A stretch of DNA of 64,000 nt from JAIQFL01 sp035501495. GTDB lineage: Bacteria > Acidobacteriota > Terriglobia > Bryobacterales > Bryobacteraceae. The notes under the pieces were generated by a model. It searched no databases. It saw only the letters and a list, made by a program, of their open reading frames with translations, and was not told where the DNA came from. Positions 1-9,351 of this stretch are shown one piece after another (position 1 is the first letter of the stretch; each line of letters opens with the position of its first letter). Location of the stretch: NCBI GenBank assembly GCA_035501495.1, contig DATJWB010000067.1, positions 3,297 through 67,296 of the forward strand. Reading direction: 5' to 3'. The position numbers and the translations under genes were made by a program.

Positions 1-1254
1 CACCGTCCCCGTCGCGCTGAAAGCCAGTCCCAGCGTGGCCGTGGCGCCGGAGTAATTCATCAGGTAGGCCAGGCCGAGCACCGCCGCCAGCGTCAACTCG
101 GCGAGCGCCAGTTGCTTCGCCGTGTGGGAGATCACGCCGGCGAACTGGCGCGGCTTCAAGCCGGCGACGATGGAGGCGAAGATCGCCGCAAACAGACACG
201 CGGTTCCTGAGGCGGACAGCCATGCGAACTTGTACGTGGCGGGGTAGCCGGCTGGCTTCGGAACCACCGGGGGCATCCGCTGAATGGTGTTGTGCAGCCC
301 GGGCCAACTGATCACCTTGCTGAAGCTGTCGAGTTTCGCCTGAATCGGCGGATAGCTCCAGATCAGGACAAACACCACCAGCAGCGCGTACGGCGCCCAT
401 GCCACGGCCATATCGCGGGCGCTGTGGCGCGGCTGCGGCCGCGTCCCGCCGCTCAAGCGGATCACTACGATCAGAGCTCCCATGGCAATCAACGACGACA
501 GGATGTCGGTAAGCAGACCGTTCAGAAAATTGGAAACCACAAACTGCGTTCCGGCAAAGGCGATTCCGCACACCGCCGCCGATGGCAGTACGGCGCGCAG
601 CCCTTTCCAACCCGACATCACGACGATGAGGTACGCGGGAACGATCAGTGACACCGGCGCGCAGATGCGCCCCACCCCCGCGCTGAGCCGGTCGAAGGGG
701 ATCCCGGTGGTGCCGGCCAGGGTCTGGATCGGAATGGCGATGGACCCGAAAGCGACCGGTGCCGTGTTGGCCAACAGGCAAATGGCAGCGGCTTTGAACG
801 GCTCGAAACCGAGGCCCACCAGCATTGCTGATGCAACCGCGACCGGCGTGCCGAAGCCCGCGGCGCCCTCGACGAATGCACCGAAAGCAAAGGCGATCAG
901 CAGCGCCTGGAGCCGGGGATCGTCGGTGAGGTGTCCGATGGAATCCTTCAGTGTGTCGAACTTGCCGCTCTCGAGCGTGATGCGGTACAGCAGGATGGCC
1001 GAGAAGACCACCCACCCGATGGGAAAGAGTCCGAACACGGCCCCGTTGGTGATCGCGGCCACCATTTTGTCCACCGGCATGCCATAGACCCCAAGCGCCA
1101 CGACCGCGGCGGCGCCGAGACCCACCAGCGATGCCATCCAGGCCGGCTTGCGAAACACACCCAGGAGCAAAAGCAACGCAAAAATGGGAATGCCCGCGAC
1201 CAGCGCCGATAATGCCAGGCTGCCGGCCACCGGGAAGTAGTTTTGTTGCCACAT
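1..1254 (-). CDS. lldP: L-lactate permease (LctP/LldP family), 3' end cut by window edge
   Basis: Reading from an ATG at 1254 the minus strand stays open for 418 codons and runs off the left edge, so the last ~130 residues expected for this ~550-residue family are missing. The product is a very hydrophobic multi-spanning inner-membrane protein. The conserved stretch FGAFVEGAAGFGTPVAVASA (near residue 125) followed by an AICLLANTAPVAFGSI-type segment is characteristic of the lactate permease family, which imports L-lactate (and often glycolate) with protons. No lactate dehydrogenase is visible inside the window, so the partner enzymes would have to lie to the left or elsewhere. Family assignment is firm; substrate is inferred. 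Confidence 0.9.
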   Translation of the reverse strand, partial: MWQQNYFPVAGSLALSALVAGIPIFALLLLLGVFRKPAWMASLVGLGAAAVVALGVYGMPVDKMVAAITNGAVFGLFPIGWVVFSAILLYRITLESGKFDTLKDSIGHLTDDPRLQALLIAFAFGAFVEGAAGFGTPVAVASAMLVGLGFEPFKAAAICLLANTAPVAFGSIAIPIQTLAGTTGIPFDRLSAGVGRICAPVSLIVPAYLIVVMSGWKGLRAVLPSAAVCGIAFAGTQFVVSNFLNGLLTDILSSLIAMGALIVVIRLSGGTRPQPRHSARDMAVAWAPYALLVVFVLIWSYPPIQAKLDSFSKVISWPGLHNTIQRMPPVVPKPAGYPATYKFAWLSASGTACLFAAIFASIVAGLKPRQFAGVISHTAKQLALAELTLAAVLGLAYLMNYSGATATLGLAFSATGTV

Positions 1255-1383
1255 GTCTGGTTATCCTTCGACCCGGCGCTCCTGGTTCCGCCAATGGGTT
1301 TCACGCCCACGACCGGCCGGCGTCAGCGGCGAGTGCATGACTTCAGATTGTACAATAGGGACCGCAATGGACGTGGAAAGACG

Positions 1384-1596
1384 ATGCAGTTTATTCTCGA
1401 GCGGAATTCTGCGAGCACGATTCAGATTCAGCAATTGACTGCGGACATCGCCGGCCTCAAGGAGGTTGCCAGGCAGCACACTGCCGATCTCGCGGTGCAC
1501 GCGGAACTAGCCGACGCGCAGAAATCGACACAAGAGAGCTTGAATATCCTGACCCGTGTGGTTCAGGAGATCATCCCACGGTTGCCAAAAGGATAA
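1384..1596 (+). CDS. Small coiled-coil hypothetical protein (70 aa)
   Basis: A 70-residue protein, almost entirely helical by composition, with heptad-like spacing of Leu/Ile/Val (QIQQLTADIAGLKEVARQ and onward) predicting one long coiled coil. The ATG at 1384 is chosen because GGAAAG sits about 6 nt upstream and the protein begins exactly where coiled-coil character starts; an earlier in-frame start at 1243 would overlap the lactate-permease start on the other strand. A TACAAT box lies near 1347. Similar short proteins that look like the C-terminal zipper of larger sensors are common in acidobacterial genomes as I recall them. Function unknown. Confidence 0.6.
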   Translation: MQFILERNSASTIQIQQLTADIAGLKEVARQHTADLAVHAELADAQKSTQESLNILTRVVQEIIPRLPKG

Positions 1597-1608
1597 TCGA
1601 GCGCTGAC

Positions 1609-4137
1609 TCAGTCCTTGGCGCTTTCGATCCGCATGCCGTAAAAGCTGCGATAGACGAAGACCGCCGAAATCACGAAGAACACCGCGGCAAGAGACGTCG
1701 TCAACACCGTGCCCTTGCTCGAAAGTTCCACTGCCAGTGAGACCGCCAGCAATCCGAACAGCGTCGTGAACTTGATGATCGGATTGAGAGCCACCGAGCT
1801 GGTGTCCTTGAAAGGATCTCCTACGGTGTCGCCGACCACGCAGGCATCGTGCAGCGGCGTCCCTTTGGCGCGCAATTCCGTCTCCACCACCTTCTTCGCA
1901 TTGTCCCAGGCGCCGCCGGCATCCGCCATGAAAAGCGCCTGGTAGAGCCCGAAGAGCGCGATCGAGATCAGGTAGCCTACGAAGAAGAACGGCTCGAGAA
2001 AGGCGAACGCCAGAGTCGCGAAGAACACTACCAGAAAGATATTCAACATACCTTTCTGCGCGTAACGCGTGCAGATCTCCACCACCTTCTTGGAGTCCGC
2101 CACCGATGCCCTGTCGCTGCTTTCGAGCTTGATGTTCGCCTTGATGAACTCGACTGCCCGATAGGCACCAGTCGTAACAGCCATCGCGCTGGCGCCGGTA
2201 AACCAGAAGATCACCGCGCCGCCGGCGATGATTCCCAGCAGGAACGGCGCGTGCATCAGCGAGATCTGCTCGAAGTACCTGGCTTCCAGCCCATGAGTCA
2301 GCTTCACGATGGTGGAGAAGATCATGGTTGTGGCGCCCACCACCGCGGTTCCGATCAGCACCGGCTTGGAGGTGGCCTTGAAAGTGTTCCCAGCGCCGTC
2401 GTTCTCTTCCAGGTTGTCTTTGGCCTTCTCGAAATTGGGCGCGAAGCCGAAGTTTTTCTGGATGTCCTGTTTGATATTCGGCAGCGTCTCGATAGTGGAA
2501 AGCTCGTAGATCGACTGGGCGTTGTCTGTCACCGGCCCGTAGCTGTCCACCGCGATCGTCACCGGCCCCATCCCCAGGAAGCCGAACGCTACCAGACCGA
2601 AGGCAAAGACGGCAGGCGCCAACATCAGGGGAGGATTGGTGGGGAACGTGGTGCTGATCAGGTAACCGATGCTCATCAGCGTCAACATGGTGAAGCCCAG
2701 CCAGTAGGCGCTGAAATTCCCAGCCACGAATCCGGAGAGGATATTGAGCGACGCGCCGCCTTCGCGCGAACTGGTGACGATCTCGCGCACGTGGCGTGAA
2801 TTGGTGGAAGTGAAGACCTTCACGAACTCGGGGATGAGCGCTCCAGCCAGGGTGCCGCAACTGATCACGGTTGCCAGCTTCCACCACATCGAGCTGTCGC
2901 CGCCGAGCTCGGGAATCAGCACCGAACTCAGCACGTATGTCAAGGCGATGGAAAGCAGCGAGGTGATCCAGACCAGCGTGGTCAGAGGGGTTTCGAAGTT
3001 GAACTTGGCGGCATTGCCGAAGCGGCGCTTGGCGATGAACCCGTTGACGAAGTAGCCGACCGCGGAGGAAACCACCATCATCACGCGCATCGAGAAGATC
3101 CACACCAGAAGCTGCACCTGAACCGTGGGATTCGCAACAAATTCACCGGCAGGGTTCTTCGTGCCGACCGCCAGCAGAATAAAGGTGATCAACGCAACGC
3201 CGGTAACACCGTAGGTTTCGAAACCGTCCGCGGAAGGGCCTACCGAGTCTCCCGCGTTGTCGCCGGTGCAGTCGGCAATCACGCCAGGATTGCGGGCGTC
3301 GTCTTCCTTGATCTTGAACACGATCTTCATCAGGTCGGACCCGATATCGGCGATCTTGGTGAAGATTCCGCCCGCCACGCGCAACGCGGCGGCGCCCAGC
3401 GACTCGCCGATCGCGAAGCCGATGAAACACGGGCCTGCCAGCGCTCCTGGCACGAACAGCAGGATGAAGAGCATGATGAGCAGTTCCACCGAGACCAGCA
3501 GCATTCCGATACTCATGCCGGCCTGCAGAGGAATGTCATAACAGGGGAAGGCTTTCCCCGTCAGGCTGGCGAATGCGGTTCGGGAGTTGGCAAACGTGTT
3601 CACCCGCATTCCGAAGGCAGCCACGCAAAAACTCCCGGAAATGCCGATCACGCTGAACAGCAGAATGATGAGCACCCGGAAAGCACCCATGGACTGCAGA
3701 AACCCGAAGTAGAAGATGATAATGACCGCGATGAAGACTTCGAGGAGCAGCAGGAACTTTCCCTGGGTGGCCAGGTAAGTCTTACAGGTCTCATAAATGA
3801 GCTCGGAAACTTCCCGCATGGAAGTGTGCACCGGCATGTTCCGCAGCCGGACAAAGATGGTGAGTCCAAACACCAGGCCGAGGGCGCTGACTACCATGCC
3901 ACTCATGAGCAGACTGACGCCGCTGATGCCGCCGACGAACGGGGGGGCGGCATGCAGATCCGGGAGGACGAGATTCGCTTCGCCGCCCCCTTGTTCCTGT
4001 GCCATCAAAGGCGCGGACCACGCCCACAATGCCAGGAGGGCTAACCAGATACGCAGGAATGGCGCAGTCCGCGCCCCTGCCGCGCTACGAAGGCCGGTAA
4101 GCCGTCCGACACGATTCGTGTCCGTATGTGCGAGCAT
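1609..4137 (-). CDS. hppA: Membrane-bound ion-translocating pyrophosphatase
   Basis: Hydrolyses cytoplasmic pyrophosphate and uses the energy to pump H+ (or Na+) across the inner membrane. About 16 membrane segments are visible. Substrate and Mg-binding motifs are present: GGIFTKIADIGSDL and EDDARNP around residues 257-284, DNAGDSVGPSADGFETYG around 293-310, and near the C-terminus GGAWDNAKK and GDTVGDPFKDTS. The motif region GNTFKAT carries Lys where K+-dependent enzymes have Ala, which suggests K+ independence. At ~842 residues it is longer than the classical ~700. The first ~48 residues look like a cleavable signal peptide (hydrophobic stretch ending in APLMA). A strong AGGAGG (4154-4149) lies 11 nt before the ATG at 4137 and 8 nt before an adjacent TTG at 4140, so either may be used. 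Probably the divergent H+-PPase group. Confidence 0.93.
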   Translation of the reverse strand: MLAHTDTNRVGRLTGLRSAAGARTAPFLRIWLALLALWAWSAPLMAQEQGGGEANLVLPDLHAAPPFVGGISGVSLLMSGMVVSALGLVFGLTIFVRLRNMPVHTSMREVSELIYETCKTYLATQGKFLLLLEVFIAVIIIFYFGFLQSMGAFRVLIILLFSVIGISGSFCVAAFGMRVNTFANSRTAFASLTGKAFPCYDIPLQAGMSIGMLLVSVELLIMLFILLFVPGALAGPCFIGFAIGESLGAAALRVAGGIFTKIADIGSDLMKIVFKIKEDDARNPGVIADCTGDNAGDSVGPSADGFETYGVTGVALITFILLAVGTKNPAGEFVANPTVQVQLLVWIFSMRVMMVVSSAVGYFVNGFIAKRRFGNAAKFNFETPLTTLVWITSLLSIALTYVLSSVLIPELGGDSSMWWKLATVISCGTLAGALIPEFVKVFTSTNSRHVREIVTSSREGGASLNILSGFVAGNFSAYWLGFTMLTLMSIGYLISTTFPTNPPLMLAPAVFAFGLVAFGFLGMGPVTIAVDSYGPVTDNAQSIYELSTIETLPNIKQDIQKNFGFAPNFEKAKDNLEENDGAGNTFKATSKPVLIGTAVVGATTMIFSTIVKLTHGLEARYFEQISLMHAPFLLGIIAGGAVIFWFTGASAMAVTTGAYRAVEFIKANIKLESSDRASVADSKKVVEICTRYAQKGMLNIFLVVFFATLAFAFLEPFFFVGYLISIALFGLYQALFMADAGGAWDNAKKVVETELRAKGTPLHDACVVGDTVGDPFKDTSSVALNPIIKFTTLFGLLAVSLAVELSSKGTVLTTSLAAVFFVISAVFVYRSFYGMRIESAKD

Positions 4138-4414
4138 CAAACGGAGATCCTCCTTAGGATTGCCGAAGGTTATCGACGAGCCCAGCCTCGCTCGGGGAGA
4201 ACGAACTCAATGACTCGAAGAGGAACCGACCACACAGTATAAGAGATATGCAGGTCGGAATTCAATGTAGGGTACCGCCGGGGGTGCTTAACCGCTTTGG
4301 AGATTTCGGTGCCACTACCGCCGAAAACGCTCCCGACCGATGAGACGAGATCTGCCCCGGACCGGTCAAGCACCCTGGCCGCCCTATCGTTCCATTTCGT
4401 TTTCCGTCTTTGGC

Positions 4415-4420
4415 TATAAT
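4415..4420 (+). promoter_or_regulatory. Candidate -10 box giving a near-leaderless mRNA
   Basis: A perfect TATAAT ends 10 nt before the ATG at 4431. With a normal discriminator, transcription would start about 4 nt before that codon, leaving no room for a Shine-Dalgarno sequence, and none is seen. No clear -35 hexamer is visible. It supports ATG 4431 rather than the in-frame ATG at 4419. Confidence 0.4.
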
Positions 4421-4430
4421 GGCAAACCAC

Positions 4431-6854
4431 ATGAACACCCGCTGGCTCTTCGAGACAATCTGGCGGGACCTGCGTCACGCTCTGCGCGTGTGGCGCAAGA
4501 GCCCGGGATTCACGGCGATCGCGCTGGCATCTCTGGCACTGGGGATCGGCGCCAATACCGCCGTCTTCAGCCTGGTCCACGCGGTAATGCTACGCTCGCT
4601 GCCGTACCCGGACCCCGGCCGGCTGGTGATGCTGGGCCTGCCGGGCGTCGAGTCGGTCACTCTTCCGGAATACCAGTTCTGGACCGGGAATAGCGCATCC
4701 TTCGGGGCAACTGTCGGCCACCAGGGAGTCGGCGAGCAGGCGTTGTTTTTTGCCGGCCGGCTCGAGTGGATCCAAACGCGAAGGGCGACGGCGGGGCTTT
4801 TCGACACATTGCGTGTCAATCCGGCGCTGGGGCGCGATTTCAATGCGGACGAAACGCGCAGGGGCGGCGCGCTTGCGGTCATCATCAGCGACGGCCTGTG
4901 GCGGCGCAGTTTCGGCGCCGACCCCGCGGTAATCGGCCGCGCCGTCAGAATCGACGACGCCAGCTACACGGTGGTCGGCGTGCTGCCGAGGGGCTTCTGG
5001 TTTCCGGATCCGGCCGATGCCTTTGTGGCGCTGCGCCCATCCGGAACGGTGGGCGACAACGGAAGGAATACCTACATGATTGCGCGCCTGAAACCGGAAG
5101 CCGGCATCCCGCAGGCGCGCGCCGAAATGGCAGCGTTGTCGGAGAGGTTCCGGCGCACACTTCCGGCGGATGAAGCCCGAAAGTATGCAGGCCTCACGGT
5201 GATTCCGTATCAGGAATGGCTGGTGGGTGACGTCAGGGTGAGCCTCTGGCTGTTGTTCGGCGCGGTGGGGCTGTTGCTCCTGATCGCCTGTTCCAATCTC
5301 GCGAGCCTGCTGATGGCGCGGCTTGCGGCCCGCCAGAAGGAAATCGCTGTTCGGCTGGCCCTGGGCAGCGGAAGCAGCCGGTTGCTCCGGCAGTTCTTCA
5401 CCGAGAACATGCTGCTGGTGGTGGCGGGCACCCTGGCGGGCATTTTGTGCGGATACTGGCTGCTCAGTGGATTGGTCGCCCTGGTTCCGTTTAAGCTGCC
5501 GGCCTCCGCACCCATTGCCTTGGACCTTCCGGTGCTTGCCTTCACGGGGGCCCTTGCCTTGGCGACGGGCGTGGTGTTCGGGCTGGTTCCGTTTCTCACC
5601 GCCGGAAGGCTCGATCTTCACGAGGGACTCAAGGCCGCGGGCCGTGGTGGCGGGTCCGTGCAGGTCCGCCAGCGCACTCGCCGGGTCCTGGTGGTGGGAG
5701 AGGTGGCTTTGTCGGTAAGCCTGCTGGTGGCCGCGGCGCTCCTCATTCAAAGCCTGTACCTTGTGCAGCGGGAACAGTTGGGATTCTCGCCGCACGGCCT
5801 GATCACGTTTCGCACGCCACCGCCGCCGGCCAGCCTTCGCAAACCGGAGCAGACCCGGATCTTTGAATCCAACCTGGCCGAGCGTCTCCGCGCGCTCCCG
5901 GGAGTTCGCAGCGTGGCGTCCATCAGCCAGTTCCCGCTCACCAGCCAGTTCAATTATCCCAGCGAGTGGATTGGACATCCGGACGAAGCCATCGGCGGCA
6001 TGGAGATCCGCATCATCACGCCCGGATATTTCGAGGCGATGGAGATTCCCGTGCTTCGCGGCAGACCGATCGAAACGCGCGACGCGCAATCGGCTCAGCC
6101 CGTGATTCTGGTGAACGAGACGCTGGCCCGCCGCTGGTGGCACGGCGGCGATCCCCTCGGAAGCCAGGTCAAGGTCGGCAGGTTCCATGGGAAGGACTAT
6201 TCCGACGATCCGCCGCGCGAGGTGGTGGGCGTGGTGGCGGACACCAAGACCGTCTACCTGAAGCAGCCGCCGCGTCCGACGGTGTATGTCGCGGCGGCCC
6301 AGGCTCCCTGGTATAGCGATGGGCTGGCGTGGGTGGTGCGTACGAACGCCGCGACAGGGCTGGCGGAAAGCCTGCGGCGCACCGTGGCCGAAGTGGATCC
6401 GAGCCAACGGGTGGAAGGCCTGCGGCCAGTAGATCAGATCCTGGCATCGAGCACGGCCGATTCACGTTTCGACGCCTGGCTGTTCGGCTCCTTTGCGGGC
6501 GTGGCGCTGGTGCTGACGGCGGTCGGAGTCTACGGCATGCTGGCGTTCTCGGTCTCCAGGCGGACCAACGAGATCGGGGTTCGAATCGCTCTGGGCGCAA
6601 GCCGCAGCGACGTTTTGGGGCTCGTGCTGAAAGAAGGATGCAAGCTGATCGTCATTGGATTGGCAGTCGGGCTGGCGGGCGCGCTGGTGCTGACACGATC
6701 GCTGGCTACCTTGCTTTTCCACGTGCAGGCCAGCGATCCGCTCAGCTTCGCGGCGGTGGCGGTGGTGCTGCTTGGCGTGGGCCTGCTGGCGAGTTATCTT
6801 CCGGCGCAACGCGCCACGAAGGTAGATCCGCTGGCCGCTTTGCGAAATGAGTGA
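4431..6854 (+). CDS. MacB/FtsX-type ABC transporter permease (acidobacterial ADOP type)
   Basis: A large inner-membrane permease of about 807 residues. It opens with the typical short cytoplasmic segment (WRDLRHALRVWRKSPGFTAI), then TM1 with LALGIGANTAVFS, a long periplasmic MacB_PCD domain (roughly residues 60-260), three TM helices of an FtsX domain, a second periplasmic domain, and three final helices ending in LPAQRATKVDPLAALRNE. No ATPase domain is present, so it must borrow an ATPase encoded elsewhere. It stands alone on its strand. These duplicated-FtsX permeases are abundant in Acidobacteria and often neighbour PadR regulators; their substrates are unknown. A second member of the family lies at 58.8-61.3 kb. 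Confidence 0.88.
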   Translation: MNTRWLFETIWRDLRHALRVWRKSPGFTAIALASLALGIGANTAVFSLVHAVMLRSLPYPDPGRLVMLGLPGVESVTLPEYQFWTGNSASFGATVGHQGVGEQALFFAGRLEWIQTRRATAGLFDTLRVNPALGRDFNADETRRGGALAVIISDGLWRRSFGADPAVIGRAVRIDDASYTVVGVLPRGFWFPDPADAFVALRPSGTVGDNGRNTYMIARLKPEAGIPQARAEMAALSERFRRTLPADEARKYAGLTVIPYQEWLVGDVRVSLWLLFGAVGLLLLIACSNLASLLMARLAARQKEIAVRLALGSGSSRLLRQFFTENMLLVVAGTLAGILCGYWLLSGLVALVPFKLPASAPIALDLPVLAFTGALALATGVVFGLVPFLTAGRLDLHEGLKAAGRGGGSVQVRQRTRRVLVVGEVALSVSLLVAAALLIQSLYLVQREQLGFSPHGLITFRTPPPPASLRKPEQTRIFESNLAERLRALPGVRSVASISQFPLTSQFNYPSEWIGHPDEAIGGMEIRIITPGYFEAMEIPVLRGRPIETRDAQSAQPVILVNETLARRWWHGGDPLGSQVKVGRFHGKDYSDDPPREVVGVVADTKTVYLKQPPRPTVYVAAAQAPWYSDGLAWVVRTNAATGLAESLRRTVAEVDPSQRVEGLRPVDQILASSTADSRFDAWLFGSFAGVALVLTAVGVYGMLAFSVSRRTNEIGVRIALGASRSDVLGLVLKEGCKLIVIGLAVGLAGALVLTRSLATLLFHVQASDPLSFAAVAVVLLGVGLLASYLPAQRATKVDPLAALRNE

Positions 6855-6863
6855 AATCGGCCG

Positions 6864-7220
6864 TCACTCATTGCGTAGCTGATCCAGGAGGGGAATGTCC
6901 TTCGCCGGCCTGGCCGCGGGCAAGGACTTCAGAAACGCGTAAATGTCGGCCAGTTCGTGGTCAGAGAGGACCTTCGGCGTGTACGCGGGCATCGCACCGA
7001 AGGGACGGCGCACGTAGTTGATGACCACCTGCGCGGGCAGGGATGTGGCCGCCAGTCTCGGACCGTCCCGGCTGCCTTGCGCGGCGTAGCCATGGCATTC
7101 ATAGCAGCCATCCCGAGCGAACAGGCGCTTGCCGTTTTCGGCATTGCCCGCGGGCTGTTGGGCGTGGGCGATAGCCGTCAGGAAGACTGCCAGAAGTAGA
7201 AATCTCATCGCCACTCTCAT
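6864..7220 (-). CDS. Exported mono-haem cytochrome c
   Basis: A 118-residue protein with an N-terminal signal peptide (MRFLLLAVFLTAIAHA) and one haem-c motif CYECH near residue 39. The distal Met ligand is probably the one in GAMPAYTP, and the C-terminal helix LADIYAFLKSLP is typical of small class I cytochromes c. The ATG at 7220 overlaps the TGA of the upstream TPP enzyme (ATGA), indicating translational coupling; a second in-frame ATG 12 nt later is an alternative start giving a cleaner signal peptide. Because the neighbouring enzyme also appears to be exported, the cytochrome may take up electrons from that enzyme in the periplasm. That link is inference from the gene order. Confidence 0.88.
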   Translation of the reverse strand: MRVAMRFLLLAVFLTAIAHAQQPAGNAENGKRLFARDGCYECHGYAAQGSRDGPRLAATSLPAQVVINYVRRPFGAMPAYTPKVLSDHELADIYAFLKSLPAARPAKDIPLLDQLRNE

Positions 7221-9163
7221 CGCGGTTGTGTCAGCACGTCGATGAGCGCCGGCTCGCCGCGTCTGACCACTTCCAGGGCGCGGCGGATCGCCGGCGCGAG
7301 GTCGTCCGGGTTCTCGATCGGCCCCACGCCGTATACGCCATACGCTTTCGCCATGGTGGCGTAGTCGATGTTGGGATCGGTGATGGAGGTGCCGATGTTG
7401 GCGCGGTCGATGCCGCGTTCCGCCCGCGACGCCATGTCTTGGACATACATGCGCTCCTGATGATAGGCGCGATTGTTGTGCATCACGGTCAGCAGCGGAA
7501 TGCGGTGATGTGCGGCGGTCCAGAGAACGCCGGGAGCGTAGTTCAGGTCGCCATCGCACTGAAGGTTCACGGAGAGGCGGCCATGTTTGCGGTTGGCGAG
7601 CGCGGCGCCCACCGCGGCCGGGGCGCCGTAGCCGACCCCGAAGGCTCCCTGTCCGCCGATGTACTGATAGTGCTTCGTGAAATCCCAAAGGCGTGTCGGC
7701 CAGTAACTGAGGAACACCACGTCCGAAACGAGCGACCAGTCCTCCTTCCGCACCGCATTCCAGAGTTCGGCGGAGAGCCTGGCGGTGGTGATGGGACTCG
7801 CGTCCCAACCCCAGGCCGCCTCCTCGAGGGCGCGCTCACGAGTCCGCCTGGCCGCGTCGGCGAGCTTCGCTCCACGCTCCTGGAGTGCATGTTTGCGGTC
7901 AGGGGTGATCAGGCGTTTGCAGGCCTCGATGAGGGCGGGCAGGCTGGCTTCGGCATCGGCCGCGATGGCCAGGTCCGCTTCGGGATACCGTCCGAAGTCC
8001 TGGTAGTTGCTTTTCGAATTCAAATCGATGGAGGAGATCGTGATCAGCCTGGTTCCCGGTTTGGAGGTCGAACGTGTCTCCATGCCCATGCGGTTCACGG
8101 GCGTTTGCGCGTGGGTGGCTTGCCAGAAGTCCGGGTCCTCCAACGCCAGAACCAGGTCCGCCTCGCCAAGGTTCCCGCCATACAAAGGATGGCGCGTGGG
8201 GAAGTTCATGCGGAAGCGGAAGGGGCGATCCTGGACGGGCGCTTGCAGCACCTCGGCCAACTCCACCAGCAACTCGAGACCCTGCGGCGTCCGCGCACAA
8301 CGGCCGGCGACCATCACGGGGTTCTCGGCGGCAACCAGCAGGCGCGCCACCTCATGGATTGCGGCAGCATCAGCCGCCGGGGGCCCGATGGCGCTGAGCT
8401 TGGGAATGCGCAGCGAAGGCCGGTCGGCTTCGGGCACCGGTTCTTCCTGGAGCACCGCGTCCGCCACCAGCACCACGGGACCCATGGCCGGCGTCATGGC
8501 GATCTGGTAAGCGCGCACCGCGGATTCGGCGAAATGGGTCAGCGAGACCGGCGCGTCATCCCACTTGGTGTAGTCGCGGACCATCGCGGCAGCGTCTTGA
8601 ACGCTGTGGGTCCACTCGACCACGCTGCGGCGGTATGTGGCATCCAGGATGTTGCCGAGAACGATGTAAACCGGTACACGGTCGGCGTACGCGTTGTAGA
8701 TCGCCATGGAGGCATGCTGCAGACCGACCGTGCCGTGCGCCATGATCATCATCGGCTTGCCTTCGATCTTCGCGTACCCGTGGGCCATGGCCACCGAAGA
8801 CTCCTCGTGGCAACAGGTGAGCAGTTCCGGATTGCGGTTGTTGCCATAGTTGATGATGGATTCGTGCAGGCCGCGGAAGGACGAGCCCGGATTGGCGGCC
8901 ACGTACTCGAAGCCCAGCGACTTCACCACATCGACCATGAAGTCCGAGCCGGGGCGGCTGGTGGTGTAGACGTCGGCCCGGGGCGGAGGCGGACTGGTTT
9001 CGGCGGCGGCCTGGCTGGCCGAGGGCAGGGGAGTGGAGCCGCGCTTCGGAACGTCCTGTGCCCGGGCGGCCGGGGGAGGCGTGGAGGCCAGCGCGGCGGC
9101 GCCCGCGGCAGCGCCTCTCAAAAAGCCGCGGCGCCCGACGCGGCTTGCGTCAGACTTCGCCAT
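7217..9163 (-). CDS. Tat-exported thiamine-diphosphate-dependent enzyme (acetolactate synthase/benzoylformate decarboxylase-like)
   Basis: A three-domain ThDP enzyme of 648 residues. The N-terminus carries a twin-arginine signal (SRVGRRGFLRG followed by an Ala-rich stretch), so the protein is likely exported folded with its cofactor. The catalytic Glu is in CCHEESSVAMAHGYA of the Pyr domain, and the PP domain has the cofactor motif GDLNYAPG...MHNN that binds Mg-diphosphate. The start is decided by the ribosome site: AAAGGAGGTGA lies 5 nt before ATG 9163, whereas the GTG at 9169 lies inside the Shine-Dalgarno itself. The gene is coupled by ATGA to the cytochrome c gene at 6864-7220. The substrate is probably a 2-oxo acid; decarboxylation or oxidation cannot be told apart from sequence. 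Confidence 0.85.
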   Translation of the reverse strand: MAKSDASRVGRRGFLRGAAAGAAALASTPPPAARAQDVPKRGSTPLPSASQAAAETSPPPPRADVYTTSRPGSDFMVDVVKSLGFEYVAANPGSSFRGLHESIINYGNNRNPELLTCCHEESSVAMAHGYAKIEGKPMMIMAHGTVGLQHASMAIYNAYADRVPVYIVLGNILDATYRRSVVEWTHSVQDAAAMVRDYTKWDDAPVSLTHFAESAVRAYQIAMTPAMGPVVLVADAVLQEEPVPEADRPSLRIPKLSAIGPPAADAAAIHEVARLLVAAENPVMVAGRCARTPQGLELLVELAEVLQAPVQDRPFRFRMNFPTRHPLYGGNLGEADLVLALEDPDFWQATHAQTPVNRMGMETRSTSKPGTRLITISSIDLNSKSNYQDFGRYPEADLAIAADAEASLPALIEACKRLITPDRKHALQERGAKLADAARRTRERALEEAAWGWDASPITTARLSAELWNAVRKEDWSLVSDVVFLSYWPTRLWDFTKHYQYIGGQGAFGVGYGAPAAVGAALANRKHGRLSVNLQCDGDLNYAPGVLWTAAHHRIPLLTVMHNNRAYHQERMYVQDMASRAERGIDRANIGTSITDPNIDYATMAKAYGVYGVGPIENPDDLAPAIRRALEVVRRGEPALIDVLTQPR

Positions 9164-9263
9164 GGTCACCTCCTTTCAGATTTTCTCAATCGTACGTGGA
9201 GCGGCTTTCCAGGTCAAGCCGCGCCTTGAAAGGCTGCCCGCACCACGTCGGCGGCGTCAGGCT

Positions 9264-9301
9264 GAACCGAACGGTTCGCCGGGATGAACAGGAGCGTTCA
9301 T
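9264..9301 (+). promoter_or_regulatory. Paired palindromes, candidate activator-binding sites (copy 1)
   Basis: Two inverted repeats of the form GAAC-N6-GTTC lie at 9264-9277 (GAACCGAACGGTTC) and 9286-9299 (GAACAGGAGCGTTC, extending to ATGAAC...GTTCAT). Their centres are 22 bp apart, two helical turns, and about 87 and 109 bp upstream of the predicted start of transcription. The same pair, with the same spacing and the same distance, precedes the paralogue at 22.2 kb, beside a sigma-54 activator gene. They are therefore the likely enhancer sites of that activator. Confidence 0.65.
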
Positions 9302-9351
9302 TCCCGCGCCGGGATTCTTAACGAAGCTCCATATTTACAATAAGTTACGGT

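Noticed and set aside
7226..9229. 667-codon open frame on the plus strand, antisense to the TPP enzyme
   Set aside because: Shadow frame of a high-GC gene: low-complexity Arg/Gly/His-rich product and no ribosome site; the minus strand has clear catalytic motifs.
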